64,000 nt of DNA from Robertkochia sediminum (GTDB taxonomy: Bacteria; Bacteroidota; Bacteroidia; Flavobacteriales; Flavobacteriaceae): positions 310,001 to 374,000 of the forward strand of contig NZ_JADMKT010000067.1 of assembly GCF_016786255.1 (NCBI RefSeq), in the 5' to 3' direction. Below, piece by piece: positions 17,705 through 27,493 of the stretch (positions are counted from its first letter, which is position 1; each line of letters opens with the position of its first letter). The position numbers were made by a program, and so were the translations under genes. The notes beneath the pieces are model-generated. The model ran no database searches. It saw nothing but the letters and a program-made list of their open reading frames with translations, and was not told the origin of the DNA.

Positions 17705-19933
17705 ATGATGAAACGAAGATTATCGATCATAGGGGTGGTGATGTTCACTGCGTTGGTGGCCTGTAATTCAAAGAATGCTGAAAAGTCAGCTCAGGAACCT
17801 GAGGCCGTTATTTATCACAACGGGGATATCCTGACCATGGAAGGCCCAACTCCTGTTTATGCAGAGGCCCTGGTGGAAAGGGAGGGTAAGATCGCCTTTG
17901 TGGGCAGTGCTGAAGAGGCCAAGGCCAATTTTGGAAGCCATGCGCAGTGGGTAGATCTGGACGGTAAAACCTTGTTGCCCGGGTTTATTGACGGCCATGG
18001 CCATATGTACAACACCGGATTGCTGAGTCAGGCGGCCAACGTGCTGTCCCCGCCTGATGGTGCCGGAGGCAGTTTTGATGAGCTGGTAAATGCCGTTAAG
18101 GCATGGGCAGATAGCGACGATGGCAAGTTCCTGGTGGGAAAAATGGGATGGATCATTGCCAACGGGTATGACGATTCACAGCTTCAGGAAAAACAACACC
18201 CTACCAAAGATGTACTGGACAGGATAAGCACCGAGGTTCCCGTGGTGGTCATTCACCAATCCGGCCACCTGGCGTGTGTGAATACCAAGGCTCTTGAAGT
18301 GGTGGGGTATTCCAAAGCCACAGGGGAGATCGAAGGCGGAGTCATGCGCAGGGACAGCAACGGGGAACCCAATGGCGTTCTGGAGGAAGCGGCTTTCTTT
18401 AATGCCTTACTACCCATCATCATGGAAAAGACCGATGCCGAGCTCCAGCAGAAGAGTGTTCAGCGCGGACAGGAGCAATACGCGGGTTACGGGTATACCA
18501 CGGCTCAGGACGGACGCAGTACTGCCGATGTTACTTCGGCCTTTGAGAAGGCTGCCGCCGGGAATCAGTTCTTTATCGATGTGGTGGCCTATCCGGACCT
18601 GATCTGGAATAAGGAGGCGGTAACTCCGGATTTTTACAAGCCCGACCGCAGTTATACGAACCACTATCGCATAGGGGGGGTAAAACTCACCCTGGATGGT
18701 TCGCCTCAGGGAAAAACCGCCTGGCTATCGAAATGTTACCACGTAAACCCTGAAGGAAAGGAAGGCTGCTATACGGGATATCCTATTCTTCCGGATGAAA
18801 AGGCTATCGAATACGTGACCACGGCCTTTGAAAACCAATGGCAGATCCTGGCACATACCAATGGCGATGCGGCCATCGACCAGCTGATCAAAGCGGTGGA
18901 TGCGGCCCAAAGTACCCATGGGTATCCCGATCACCGCACGGTGATGATCCACGGACAAACACTGAGGAAGGACCAGATCCCCGATCTGGTTCGCCTGGAG
19001 ATCCTGCCTTCTTTGTTTCCCATGCACACCTTCTATTGGGGTGACTGGCATAGGGAATCGGTGCTCGGGGAAGAACGGGCTGCCTATATTTCCCCTTCCA
19101 GGGATGTAGTTGATGCAGGGATGACCATGACCTCCCATCACGATGCTCCGGTGACCTTTCCCAATTCGTTAAGGGTACTGGATGCTACAGTGAACCGGGT
19201 AACGCGCAGCGGATTCATTCTTGGACCCGATCAGCGATTGACTCCTTATGAAGGACTTAAATCGCTTACCGAATGGTCGGCCATTCAGCATTTCGAAGAG
19301 GATAGTAAGGGGACGCTTACCGAGGGTAAATTAGCTGATCTGGTGATCCTGAATAGGAATCCGTTGAAAGTGGATCCGATGAAGATCAACGAGATCAAAG
19401 TATTGGAAACCATAAAAGAAGGAAAAACCGTGTATAAGAATGAAAATGCCCTGGGTGGGTGGAATACAACCAAAGTAGAAGGCGATGTGAAAGAAGCTTT
19501 GGACTATGCTTTGGGAGCCGTAAGGCCTAATGCGGAGCTCAGGGAGGTGCTACGTGCAAAGAAACAGGTGGTCAGGGGATTGAACTACGATCTGGTCTTC
19601 ATCCTGGAGAACGGGGAAACCTGGAATGTCACCGTTTACAGGGACCTGGATGGGAATTTAAGTGTGACGAAGAAATCAAAGACACCTGTGCCCGGAGGAT
19701 GGTCGGCTACAGAGATCACTCCGGAAGTAGAGGAGGCTGTAGATTTTGTGCTTTCCCGAATGAACAATGCCTCACCGCTAAAAGAGATCCTGTCGGCCGA
19801 ACGTCAGGTGGTCAAAGGCATGAACTACCTGGTGACCTTTGCCCTGGAGAATAATAGTGAATGGACGGCCAGGGTGCATCGCGATCTGGACGGGTCCTTC
19901 ACGATGCTGGAGCAGGCGAAGCAAAGACAGTAA
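17705..19933 (+). CDS. Lipoprotein YtcJ-type amidohydrolase fused to two cystatin-like domains
   Basis: 742 residues. A lipoprotein signal ends at VACNS (Cys20). The amidohydrolase barrel spans about residues 30-575: metal ligands H98 and H100 in DGHGHMY, the carboxylated-lysine/His region of the YtcJ (amidohydrolase 3) type, and MIHGQTL, SHHDAPVTFPN and KGTLTEGKLADLVIL near the end. After residue 583 there are two 80-residue repeats. Each starts with GGW (584 and 664) and has a helix, the motif QVVRG (621-625) or QVVKG (701-705) followed by NY, and a paired-strand block ending W(N/T)(V/A)..(Y/H)RDLDG. GGW plus QVVxG is the cystatin signature. It lies 59 bp after the truncated hydrolase. The substrate is unknown. 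Confidence 0.88.
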   Translation: MMKRRLSIIGVVMFTALVACNSKNAEKSAQEPEAVIYHNGDILTMEGPTPVYAEALVEREGKIAFVGSAEEAKANFGSHAQWVDLDGKTLLPGFIDGHGHMYNTGLLSQAANVLSPPDGAGGSFDELVNAVKAWADSDDGKFLVGKMGWIIANGYDDSQLQEKQHPTKDVLDRISTEVPVVVIHQSGHLACVNTKALEVVGYSKATGEIEGGVMRRDSNGEPNGVLEEAAFFNALLPIIMEKTDAELQQKSVQRGQEQYAGYGYTTAQDGRSTADVTSAFEKAAAGNQFFIDVVAYPDLIWNKEAVTPDFYKPDRSYTNHYRIGGVKLTLDGSPQGKTAWLSKCYHVNPEGKEGCYTGYPILPDEKAIEYVTTAFENQWQILAHTNGDAAIDQLIKAVDAAQSTHGYPDHRTVMIHGQTLRKDQIPDLVRLEILPSLFPMHTFYWGDWHRESVLGEERAAYISPSRDVVDAGMTMTSHHDAPVTFPNSLRVLDATVNRVTRSGFILGPDQRLTPYEGLKSLTEWSAIQHFEEDSKGTLTEGKLADLVILNRNPLKVDPMKINEIKVLETIKEGKTVYKNENALGGWNTTKVEGDVKEALDYALGAVRPNAELREVLRAKKQVVRGLNYDLVFILENGETWNVTVYRDLDGNLSVTKKSKTPVPGGWSATEITPEVEEAVDFVLSRMNNASPLKEILSAERQVVKGMNYLVTFALENNSEWTARVHRDLDGSFTMLEQAKQRQ

Positions 19934-20040
19934 AAGGCAGGGCCTGGTGGTAAACCGGCGTGCATTTAAATTTTATCATTGCCGTAAGGGTTGGGGTTTT
20001 ATTTCCTAACACTGGTTGAGGTATGGGGGCAGATTAAACT

Positions 20041-22137
20041 TTACAGGAGGCCGCTCTTTTCAAGGGAAGTCCGAAGCTTCTTCTGATTTTCCCAAAACCG
20101 GTCATGGATCTGCTGAATGGTGGTCTGATATTCGGGATGCTGTTGCAGGCCTTTGATCAGCGGGTCTTTTTCGAGGAATAACAGGATCCAGTATTTGTAA
20201 TGGTCACGGGTGGCGAAGGCCTTGAGCTGTTCCATAGCCTCTTCTGTTTTCCCCTGGTAGAGATAGAGAAAGGCCGTACTGGCACTTTTGTAAATGGATG
20301 CGTCAGCAGCACAGTAGTCCGCGTACCGGTCGACAAATTCCTTAGCTTCTGCTTTCAGCCCCATCTTTTCGTAGACGATACCGATCTTAAGGTCTTCGTG
20401 CGGATAAATGGTCAGGCCCCGGGACTTTCGGAGCTCAGTGAATTTTTTATAGTAGGGGAAGGCACCTTCATAATCTCCCTGAAAATAGTACAGCTTGCCT
20501 ACCTCCTGCATGAGGTCCAGGCGGGTAGTGTCTTTCTTGAATTCCCGGATCAATGTATTTTTTGCCCGCTCCAGATCCTCATCCTTCGCATACTGAATAA
20601 ACGCTTTCAGGTAGGGCGCATAGTAATTGTTCGGGTCGAAGTCTGTGCATCGGCCCATATAGGTCATGGCCTCTTCTGTGAATCCGCTTTGCGCCAGGGC
20701 ATCGCTAAGGCCCAAATAGATATAACTTTGGGTGATGGAATCGTTCACTCCGATCTCCAGTTGGGAGCCCATCAGGGCGTATTTCAGGTATTTGGCGGTA
20801 TCGGGAAGGTAATTGTTGTAAATGCTGGAAAGTACCTGCACCACGGCAGCCGAATTCGGGTTGTATTCCAGGGCTTTCTCTAGGTGAGGGACGGCCAGGC
20901 GGTATTCTCCCGTATGGATGTAATAAAGGGCCTTTGCGATCAGGCTCAGGTCCGACCGGGAGTCGTAAAGCAATGCCTTATCGGCATTTTTATTGATGCG
21001 TTCGGTGTACTGTTTTTGTTGGCGGTTGATATCCAGGAAATAATAGGAAATGGCCAGATCGGCATAGGCCATAGCGAATTTCGGATCCTCACTGATCGCC
21101 TTTTCAAACAGGGGGATGGCTTTTTCCAGTCCTTCCTCCGTACGGGACTGATAGGGATCCAAGGCCTGCAGGTAGTAATCGTAGGCTGCCAGATTGTCGG
21201 TAGGGCGTTTTTCGATCTGTTCGAGCTCGGCAGGGGTGATCACGGCCTCGATGGCTTTGGCGATCTTTTGGGCCACATCGTTCTGCAATTCAAAGATGTC
21301 GACCACCTCCCGGTCGTATTGTTCGGTCCACAGGGGTGTGTCATTAGCAGCATCGACCAGTTGTATATTGAGCAGCACTCGCTTCCCGATCTTTTGTCCG
21401 CTCCCTTCCACGAGGTAGTTCACCTGCAGTTCTTTGGCAATATCGGGGATGCTTTTGTCGGTTTTCCGGTATTTCTCTACCGAGGTGCGGCTCACCACCC
21501 GAAGGTCTTCGATCTTCTGCAGGTTGTTCAGTGCCGAAGCCATGAGTCCGTTCACAAAATACAGGTTGGTCGAATCGGCACTTTCATTCTTAAAGGGAAG
21601 TACCGCGATCGACCGATCAACTTTTATTTCGATGCCTTTTTCCTTTTCCTGAAACAGTAAAAAGTAGGCTAAGGCCCCGATAAGGAGTAGGGCCGGAAGC
21701 GGTAGCCATAGGTATTTCTTTCTGGAAGGGACTTCTTCTTGTTTAGGGGCAACAGTGTTAGGTCGGGTACTTTCCTCGACCACTTCCTCTAGAGTTTCTT
21801 TTTGTTCCTCAAGTGCTCCTGGAGGAAAACCATAGTGTTCCCGGAAGCATTTGATAAAATAGGACGGACTGCCAAATCCGACCTTGAAAGAAACCTCAGA
21901 GACCGTCATCGATCCCTCTTTGAGCAGGGGTAAGCTTTCTTGCAGGCGCACCTGGCGAATGAACTGGCTTGCAGACAATCCGGTTTCTTTTTTGATCTTC
22001 CGCAACAGGTTCGACCGACTCATATGCAGGGCTTCCGCAAGTTCGGAAACACCGAAGTTCTCGTTGCCTAAATGCTCCTGAAGAATGGTTTCAGTTTGTG
22101 AAAGAAATGCCGATCGATGCGAAGAAGTATGGGTCAT
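20041..22137 (-). CDS. Membrane-anchored AraC-type regulator with TolB-like and TPR domains
   Basis: 698 residues from the ATG at 22135-22137 (MTHTSSHRSAFLSQ); an upstream in-frame ATG at 22179 is less likely. The order is unusual for textbook AraC proteins: an N-terminal AraC HTH (about 15-115, FGVSELAEALHMSRSNLLRKI and VSEVSFKVGFGSPSYFIKCFREHYG), a charged linker, one TM segment at about 150-170 (LPLPALLLIGALAYFLLF), then a CadC/TolB-like domain (RSIAVLPFKNESADSTNLYFVNGL) and at least six TPR-like repeats to the C-terminus. This places the sensor part in the periplasm. It is divergent from the ankyrin lipoprotein gene at 22375, a possible target. Confidence 0.9.
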   Translation of the reverse strand: MTHTSSHRSAFLSQTETILQEHLGNENFGVSELAEALHMSRSNLLRKIKKETGLSASQFIRQVRLQESLPLLKEGSMTVSEVSFKVGFGSPSYFIKCFREHYGFPPGALEEQKETLEEVVEESTRPNTVAPKQEEVPSRKKYLWLPLPALLLIGALAYFLLFQEKEKGIEIKVDRSIAVLPFKNESADSTNLYFVNGLMASALNNLQKIEDLRVVSRTSVEKYRKTDKSIPDIAKELQVNYLVEGSGQKIGKRVLLNIQLVDAANDTPLWTEQYDREVVDIFELQNDVAQKIAKAIEAVITPAELEQIEKRPTDNLAAYDYYLQALDPYQSRTEEGLEKAIPLFEKAISEDPKFAMAYADLAISYYFLDINRQQKQYTERINKNADKALLYDSRSDLSLIAKALYYIHTGEYRLAVPHLEKALEYNPNSAAVVQVLSSIYNNYLPDTAKYLKYALMGSQLEIGVNDSITQSYIYLGLSDALAQSGFTEEAMTYMGRCTDFDPNNYYAPYLKAFIQYAKDEDLERAKNTLIREFKKDTTRLDLMQEVGKLYYFQGDYEGAFPYYKKFTELRKSRGLTIYPHEDLKIGIVYEKMGLKAEAKEFVDRYADYCAADASIYKSASTAFLYLYQGKTEEAMEQLKAFATRDHYKYWILLFLEKDPLIKGLQQHPEYQTTIQQIHDRFWENQKKLRTSLEKSGLL

Positions 22138-22374
22138 GCTGTTGTTTGGAGCTTCTAAATTAGAAAATTGCGGGCACATATGCCCTATTCCACCATCCCT
22201 TTATTTACCGTGTTCCGCATGCGTTTTGCGTCATAATTTATATCCCTGCGCCATAGTTTTCAAGGGCTGTTGAAACTTGATAGCTTCCTCTGCATAGGTC
22301 ATAGGTGCTGCGTCATGGTTAGCCCCAACTTTGTAGTAACAAAAACAAATGTTAAACCTTTAAATAAAAAGATC

Positions 22375-22971
22375 ATGAAAACTTTAAAGATCAAATCACG
22401 AATCGCCACAGGAATCCTGACCCTGGGACTCTTAATGTTCACTGCCTGCGGACAGCAAGGCGAAAAGTCCGTAGAACGAACCGCCGGTGGGAGCGCAGCC
22501 CTGTCGGAAGTAAAAGCACCGAAGGTCGGACTGCAGGAGGCGGTCCTTACCGATAACCTTGAGGCGGTAAGGCAGCATATTGTAGCCGGAACGAATATCG
22601 ACGAGAGGGACGCCCTGAGTGGATCGACCCCCTTGATCACTGCCGCGAGCTTTAATAAGAAGGAGATCGCCGAGGCGCTTATCGATGCCGGGGCCGACCT
22701 CGAAGTCAAGAATAATGACGGGGCCACCGCCCTCCATACGGCCGCCTTTTTCTGCAGGGTAGAGATCGTACAACTGCTTATGGATGCCGGGGCAAATCTT
22801 CAGGCTAAGAATGCCTTTGGAGCCACCCCGAGGGAATCGGTTATGGGAGCTTTTGACGAGGTGAAACCTATTTACGAGATGCTTCAGCAACAACTGGCAC
22901 CTTTCGGGATGCAATTCGACCTGAATGAGATCGAAAAAACACGTCCGGTAATCGCCGTGATGTTACAATAG
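22375..22971 (+). CDS. Ankyrin-repeat lipoprotein
   Basis: 198 residues from the ATG at 22375 (MKTLKIKSRIATGI). This start gives a clean lipoprotein signal (LLMFTACGQQ), and a -7-like box CAACTTTG lies at 22326-22333, inside the longer alternative frame. Three to four ankyrin repeats follow: LQEAVLTDNLEAVRQHIVAGTN, GSTPLITAASFNKKEIAEALIDAGADLEVKN, and GATALHTAAFFCRVEIVQLLMDAGANLQAKN. It is anchored in the envelope and probably binds a protein partner. It precedes the acyltransferase by 22 bp, so the two are probably cotranscribed. Confidence 0.88.
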   Translation: MKTLKIKSRIATGILTLGLLMFTACGQQGEKSVERTAGGSAALSEVKAPKVGLQEAVLTDNLEAVRQHIVAGTNIDERDALSGSTPLITAASFNKKEIAEALIDAGADLEVKNNDGATALHTAAFFCRVEIVQLLMDAGANLQAKNAFGATPRESVMGAFDEVKPIYEMLQQQLAPFGMQFDLNEIEKTRPVIAVMLQ

Positions 22972-22993
22972 TCAATCTTAAAAAACAAGGATC

Positions 22994-24085
22994 ATGAAAA
23001 CGAACAGAAGATACGATATCGATTGGCTGCGGGTCATTGCCATTGGCCTGCTGCTGCTCTATCACATCGCCATAGTATTTCAACCCTGGGCCACCTTTAT
23101 CGGCTTTATCAGGAGTGACGAACTCCTGGAGGGATTGTGGAAACCCATGACCATGCTCAACGTCTGGCGTATTCCGTTCTTGTTCTATGTTTCCGGGATG
23201 GGCGTATTTTTCGCCATCCGCAAACGCAACTGGAAGCAGCTGCTTTCAGAACGTGCCCGCAGGATCCTGCTGCCCTTCGTCTTCGGATTTGCAGCGATTA
23301 CCCCCCTGCACATCCTGTTGTTCCAGAAATACTACCATATGCCCCTGTCGTATTATCCGCATGCAGGCCACCTGTGGTTCCTGGGGAATATTTTTGCGTA
23401 TGTAGTAGTGCTGTCACCGTTGTTCTTCCGGATGAAGAAAAGTGCGGACAGCAAGTGGGTCAAAGGGCTGGCACGCATCATGAGGAATCCGCTGGGGCCC
23501 TTATCGGTAACGGTGTTCTTTATCGCTGAGATCATGCTTGTAAAACCCCAGTTGTTTGCGATGTATGCAGAGACCTGGCACGGCTTCTTCCTGGGGTTGC
23601 TGGCCTTCTTTTTCGGCTTTGTCTTCATGCTTAGCGGGAATACGTTTTGGGAGACCGTACGCAAATGGCGTTGGGGGTACTTCGCATTGGCCGCTGTATT
23701 GTTCGGGGTGCGCTATGCGCTATATGCCACCGAAGCTCCGGGCTACCTGATGGCTGTCGAATCCAACAGCTGGATCTTTTGGGTGTTCGGCACGGGGTAT
23801 ACATACCTTAACAGGCCCGGTGCTGTACTTAGCTACCTGAGCGAAGCGGCTTATCCGGTGTATATTTTGCATATGTTCGTGCTCTACGCCGGTACCATGC
23901 TTATTTTGCCTACGGAAATTCCCGCCATCCTGCAATTTGTCGCCATTAGCGCATTTACCTTTGCCGGGTGTTTTCTGATCTACGAGCTGGTGGTAAAAAG
24001 GGTATCATTTTTAAGGCCGCTGTTCGGATTAAAACCGAGACTGAAAAAGGAGGTAAAGCTGATATCGACCATAGCCGAGGTATAG
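22994..24085 (+). CDS. Acyltransferase 3 family integral membrane protein
   Basis: 363 residues with about ten hydrophobic helices. The N-terminal RYDIDWLRVIAIGLLLLYHI is the family signature (catalytic-type His in YHI), followed by a second conserved block LFYVSGMGVFFAI and an arginine-rich cytosolic loop (SERARRILLPFVFG). Such enzymes move acyl groups onto sugars, glucans or lipids at the membrane; this one is closest in layout to OpgC/MdoC-like members. It follows the ankyrin lipoprotein gene in a likely two-gene operon. The acceptor is unknown. Confidence 0.88.
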   Translation: MKTNRRYDIDWLRVIAIGLLLLYHIAIVFQPWATFIGFIRSDELLEGLWKPMTMLNVWRIPFLFYVSGMGVFFAIRKRNWKQLLSERARRILLPFVFGFAAITPLHILLFQKYYHMPLSYYPHAGHLWFLGNIFAYVVVLSPLFFRMKKSADSKWVKGLARIMRNPLGPLSVTVFFIAEIMLVKPQLFAMYAETWHGFFLGLLAFFFGFVFMLSGNTFWETVRKWRWGYFALAAVLFGVRYALYATEAPGYLMAVESNSWIFWVFGTGYTYLNRPGAVLSYLSEAAYPVYILHMFVLYAGTMLILPTEIPAILQFVAISAFTFAGCFLIYELVVKRVSFLRPLFGLKPRLKKEVKLISTIAEV

Positions 24086-24264
24086 CGTAGCATGGAACCT
24101 GAGTGCTTAAAGGGAATGAAATAAGCACATCAAGATCAATAAGTGTAGGAATAATAGGTATTTTTAAAAAAATAATAATCGTATGGCCTTCTGAAACCCG
24201 CTTTCAGGTGGAAGCGATCTCAGACAAAGGGCCATGCCGGTTTCTCCCGAAAATAGGAATCATA

Positions 24265-25305
24265 ATGGATCAAAAAACCAAAAAACGCATCTTTCAGGTT
24301 GCACTCTTTCTGGGTACAGCCATCTCCATGTTCTTTGTACCCTGGCTATTGGTCAAGGCGTGGATACTCCCGCTGCCGGATACGGTACAGGAGCAGCTGG
24401 ATCAGGCTGTTGGTCACGGATTTGAAGGCGTGATCGTTTATGTGGATCAGGCAGGCCAACCTCCGCAGTACTACGCTTCGGGGTGGCATGACCGGGAAGC
24501 CAAGATCCCCGCCGATGCGCATGCACTGTTTAAGATCGCCAGTATGGATAAGTTGTATACGGCCGTAGTGATCACTAAACTGGCAGCCCAACAACGTGTG
24601 GAGCTGGATAAACCGATCATTGCGTATTTCCCGGAGTTCAAAGGGAAAATCGCAAACGCAGATAAGATCACGGTGAGGATGCTCGTTCAACATCGCAGCG
24701 GACTCCCAAATGTTACCGACACTCCAAACTTCTGGACCGATCCTCCAAAAAGCAGTCAGGAATCCCTGGAGCGCATTTTCGGCATACCGGTCAGGTTTGA
24801 CCCGGGCGAGAAGTACGAGTACTGCAATACGAATTATCTGCTCTTGTCCATGTTGATCGAAAAGATCACCGGAAAGCCTAAATATGAGATGATCAGGGAA
24901 GGTATCCTGGAGCCCCTTGGGTTAAAGAATACCTATGGATCCATTCACGATATTGATATGGATAGATTGATGAGCGGGTATTATGTCGGGGTAGACGAAG
25001 ATATTAAAACTACCGATTACGGTGCCATGGTGGCTACTGCCGAAGATGTGGGCATCTTTATTCGGGCATTGAATACAGGTGTCTTACTCACCCCGGAAGA
25101 GCAGGAATTGTATGCCTCCCTTTATGCATACGAGCACGGCGGACTCATTCCCGGGTACCAAAGCCTGGCAGCTTATGATAAAGAGAGCGATGCGGTGATC
25201 GTTCAGTTTATGAACACTACCGATTTTGAAGGATATCAATGGAACCTGTCACAGATCGTTTTTGGGCGCATAGAAAAGATCGTAGCCAGGTCGGGGGCTG
25301 AGTGA
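24265..25305 (+). CDS. Membrane-anchored beta-lactamase-type serine hydrolase
   Basis: 346 residues from the ATG at 24265 (MDQKTKKRIFQVALF). A single N-terminal hydrophobic segment (LFLGTAISMFFVPWLLVKAW) exports or anchors it. The nucleophile motif is S93-M-D-K96, the second motif Y186-C-N188 (YEYCNTNYLLLSMLIEK), and the third-strand equivalent is YEHGGLIPGYQSLAAY. It is compact, with no C-terminal extension. The substrate is unknown. It stands in a run of plus-strand genes together with another hydrolase of the same fold at 25862. Confidence 0.87.
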   Translation: MDQKTKKRIFQVALFLGTAISMFFVPWLLVKAWILPLPDTVQEQLDQAVGHGFEGVIVYVDQAGQPPQYYASGWHDREAKIPADAHALFKIASMDKLYTAVVITKLAAQQRVELDKPIIAYFPEFKGKIANADKITVRMLVQHRSGLPNVTDTPNFWTDPPKSSQESLERIFGIPVRFDPGEKYEYCNTNYLLLSMLIEKITGKPKYEMIREGILEPLGLKNTYGSIHDIDMDRLMSGYYVGVDEDIKTTDYGAMVATAEDVGIFIRALNTGVLLTPEEQELYASLYAYEHGGLIPGYQSLAAYDKESDAVIVQFMNTTDFEGYQWNLSQIVFGRIEKIVARSGAE

Positions 25306-25388
25306 GGTGGAGGCTTAAAAGTCGTAGATCCCTGTAACAACACCTGCGGTTACTCGTCATCATAAGACACTAACCTAAGGATCGACAT

Positions 25389-25826
25389 ATGACTTCACAA
25401 AAAGACGATCGCTCATCATTGACCGATACGCCCGTAAGCACTAAATTAAAACTGGCCTCCCTGTGGACGGCCCTGATGTTTCTCTACATCTATGCCGATT
25501 ATTTTAGGCTGATGACCCCGGGGAAACTGGAAAAGATGATGGAACTAAAAACGCCCATGGGACCTACAACCCCGGAGCTACTGATCATTTTTTCTTCGAT
25601 CCTGATCGTACCGGCACTGATGATCTTTCTTTCGGTTTTTCTGAAACCACTATTCAATAAATGGCTCAATATCACCATAGCACTTCTGTATGCTGCCATC
25701 TCTATTCTGATCATCGTATCCGGTATGGGCGATGCCTGGCAGACCTTTTTTGTGCTGTTCAATGGTATCGAACTGCTGGTTCTGGGGATCATCCTGTACC
25801 AGGCATGGACATGGCCGCGAAACTAA
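25389..25826 (+). CDS. DUF6326-like four-helix membrane protein
   Basis: 145 residues with four hydrophobic helices: LKLASLWTALMFLYIYADYF, LLIIFSSILIVPALMIFLSVF, WLNITIALLYAAISILIIV, and FNGIELLVLGIILYQAW. The first helix with its YIYADYFRLMTPGKLE continuation matches what I know of DUF6326. No enzymatic motif. It lies between two serine hydrolases on the same strand. Function unknown. Confidence 0.8.
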   Translation: MTSQKDDRSSLTDTPVSTKLKLASLWTALMFLYIYADYFRLMTPGKLEKMMELKTPMGPTTPELLIIFSSILIVPALMIFLSVFLKPLFNKWLNITIALLYAAISILIIVSGMGDAWQTFFVLFNGIELLVLGIILYQAWTWPRN

Positions 25827-25861
25827 AATGCGTAGATTGTAGTAAATATTAAGGCATAAAA

Positions 25862-27394
25862 ATGAACCACACTCCCCGACTTAAGTTCACTGTAAAAAGA
25901 GTTGTATTATTATTCGTTGCGCTGGTTTTTACAGCCGGCTGTTCCTTCCCGACCCGGGAATCCGCTCACTCAGGGAGTCAGACAGCTAAAGCGGATTGTC
26001 ATACCCCCGGGGATGGAGATAGAAGGAAGGTGGCATTGGAGCATGGGATTCGCGGACAGGTGCGGTTCGTGGACACACCTGAACAGTTAAGTACCATCCG
26101 GGATAAAATGTCGGAATATAAGATTCCGGCCCTTTCCCTTGCCGTTATTGAAGCAGGTGAAATTGCATGGGCTGACCTGTACCGGGATACCACACTTTCA
26201 AAAGGGCATCAGCTGGATTGTAACAGCATTTTTCAGGCAGCATCCTTATCTAAACCGGTAACTTTTTTAGCCGCCTTGCGCATGCAAGATGCCGGAGCGA
26301 TCGATCTGGATGAAGATATTCAGAAGTACCTGAAGAGTTTCAACTTGCCGGAGGGTGAACAAACAGCAGATAATCCGGTGACCTTTCGCAATATCTTCGC
26401 TCATACCTCAGGGATCACTCCCGGGGGGTATCAGGGGTATCTTAAGGAAGTGCCTTTTCCTTCAGACCAGGATGTGTTGAAAGGTGCTGAGGGAGTGAAT
26501 TCCCCCGCTATTTCGGTGGTGTCGCCGCCAAACGAATTACTGGCGTATTCCGGTGGCGGATATACCCTGGCGGAGGTTGCCCTCCAGGATCATTTTGGCA
26601 AGGAATTCTCTGAGATCATGAAAGAATGGATCCTTGACCCTGTTGGAATGAAGCATTCTGAATTCACCCAACCGTTACCCGAATCGGAGTATGAACGTGT
26701 AGCGAAGGGGCATACCGCAAATGGAGAAATGATCGCCGGAGGCTGGCATAACCATCCTGAGCAGGCAGCGGCAGGGCTTTGGAGTAATGCCGGAGATATG
26801 GCTAAGTTTCTTATTGAACTCTATAAAGGATACCAGGGAGAGAGCGAGGTGTTTTCAAAGGAGGATATTCTGAAGATCTTAAAGGAGGAACGCGACGGAC
26901 TTGTTTACGGATTCATCATCAACCGGAACGGCGATGACCTGGCGGTCACCCATTATGGAGGGAATGCCGGTTACCGTACCGGAATGACCATAAGCCTGAC
27001 CACCGGGAAAGGATTGGTCTACCTCAGTAATTCCGACAGCGGGGGAGCCCTTGGTAACGAGTTGCTTTTGTCTGCCTCCCGGATCTACGGTTGGAAGCAT
27101 TTCGAGCAGATCAGCTTTGAGCAAACACAGGTAGAGCCGATGGTTTTAAAGGGACTCGAAGGCAGGTACCTCTGGGATGATCAAGTAGCGCTTTCAGTAG
27201 CCCTGGATGACAATGAGGGACGTATAGCTTTATTTTTCCCCAATGGCGACGCCTATAAACTCACGCCTGTTGTAGGGGAGGATCTGGATTTTGTTCATCC
27301 GGGTACAGGAGTTACCGTTGCCTTTAAAAAAGATGATGATCACCGGTCTTTCACCCTCTATGGGCGAACCGCCGTTAAACTTGATTCGTTGTAG
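25862..27394 (+). CDS. Lipoprotein beta-lactamase-type serine hydrolase
   Basis: 510 residues. A lipoprotein signal ends at TAGC (Cys27), followed by a long linker. The hydrolase fold has the nucleophile motif S128-L-S-K131 (AASLSKPVTFLAALRMQDAG). Its second motif reads AYSGGGY, with Gly in place of the usual Asn of Y-x-N, although the surrounding sequence aligns. The third motif appears as THYGGNAGYRTGM. A beta-rich C-terminal domain of about 90 residues follows (GRYLWDDQVALSVALDDN). It starts 35 bp after the DUF6326-like gene. The altered second motif may change activity. Confidence 0.86.
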   Translation: MNHTPRLKFTVKRVVLLFVALVFTAGCSFPTRESAHSGSQTAKADCHTPGDGDRRKVALEHGIRGQVRFVDTPEQLSTIRDKMSEYKIPALSLAVIEAGEIAWADLYRDTTLSKGHQLDCNSIFQAASLSKPVTFLAALRMQDAGAIDLDEDIQKYLKSFNLPEGEQTADNPVTFRNIFAHTSGITPGGYQGYLKEVPFPSDQDVLKGAEGVNSPAISVVSPPNELLAYSGGGYTLAEVALQDHFGKEFSEIMKEWILDPVGMKHSEFTQPLPESEYERVAKGHTANGEMIAGGWHNHPEQAAAGLWSNAGDMAKFLIELYKGYQGESEVFSKEDILKILKEERDGLVYGFIINRNGDDLAVTHYGGNAGYRTGMTISLTTGKGLVYLSNSDSGGALGNELLLSASRIYGWKHFEQISFEQTQVEPMVLKGLEGRYLWDDQVALSVALDDNEGRIALFFPNGDAYKLTPVVGEDLDFVHPGTGVTVAFKKDDDHRSFTLYGRTAVKLDSL

Positions 27395-27493
27395 CATCGG
27401 GTTGAGGCCGATCCTCCTGAAGCCGCTTGCAACAAAAATCGAGCAGAACGATAGCCCTGCGTAAATAAACTAAAACCGTAAAAAAGAATAGCC

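Noticed and set aside
20884..21660. 258-codon plus-strand frame
   Set aside because: Antisense to the AraC-TolB-TPR gene; its apparent length comes from the codon bias of the real gene.
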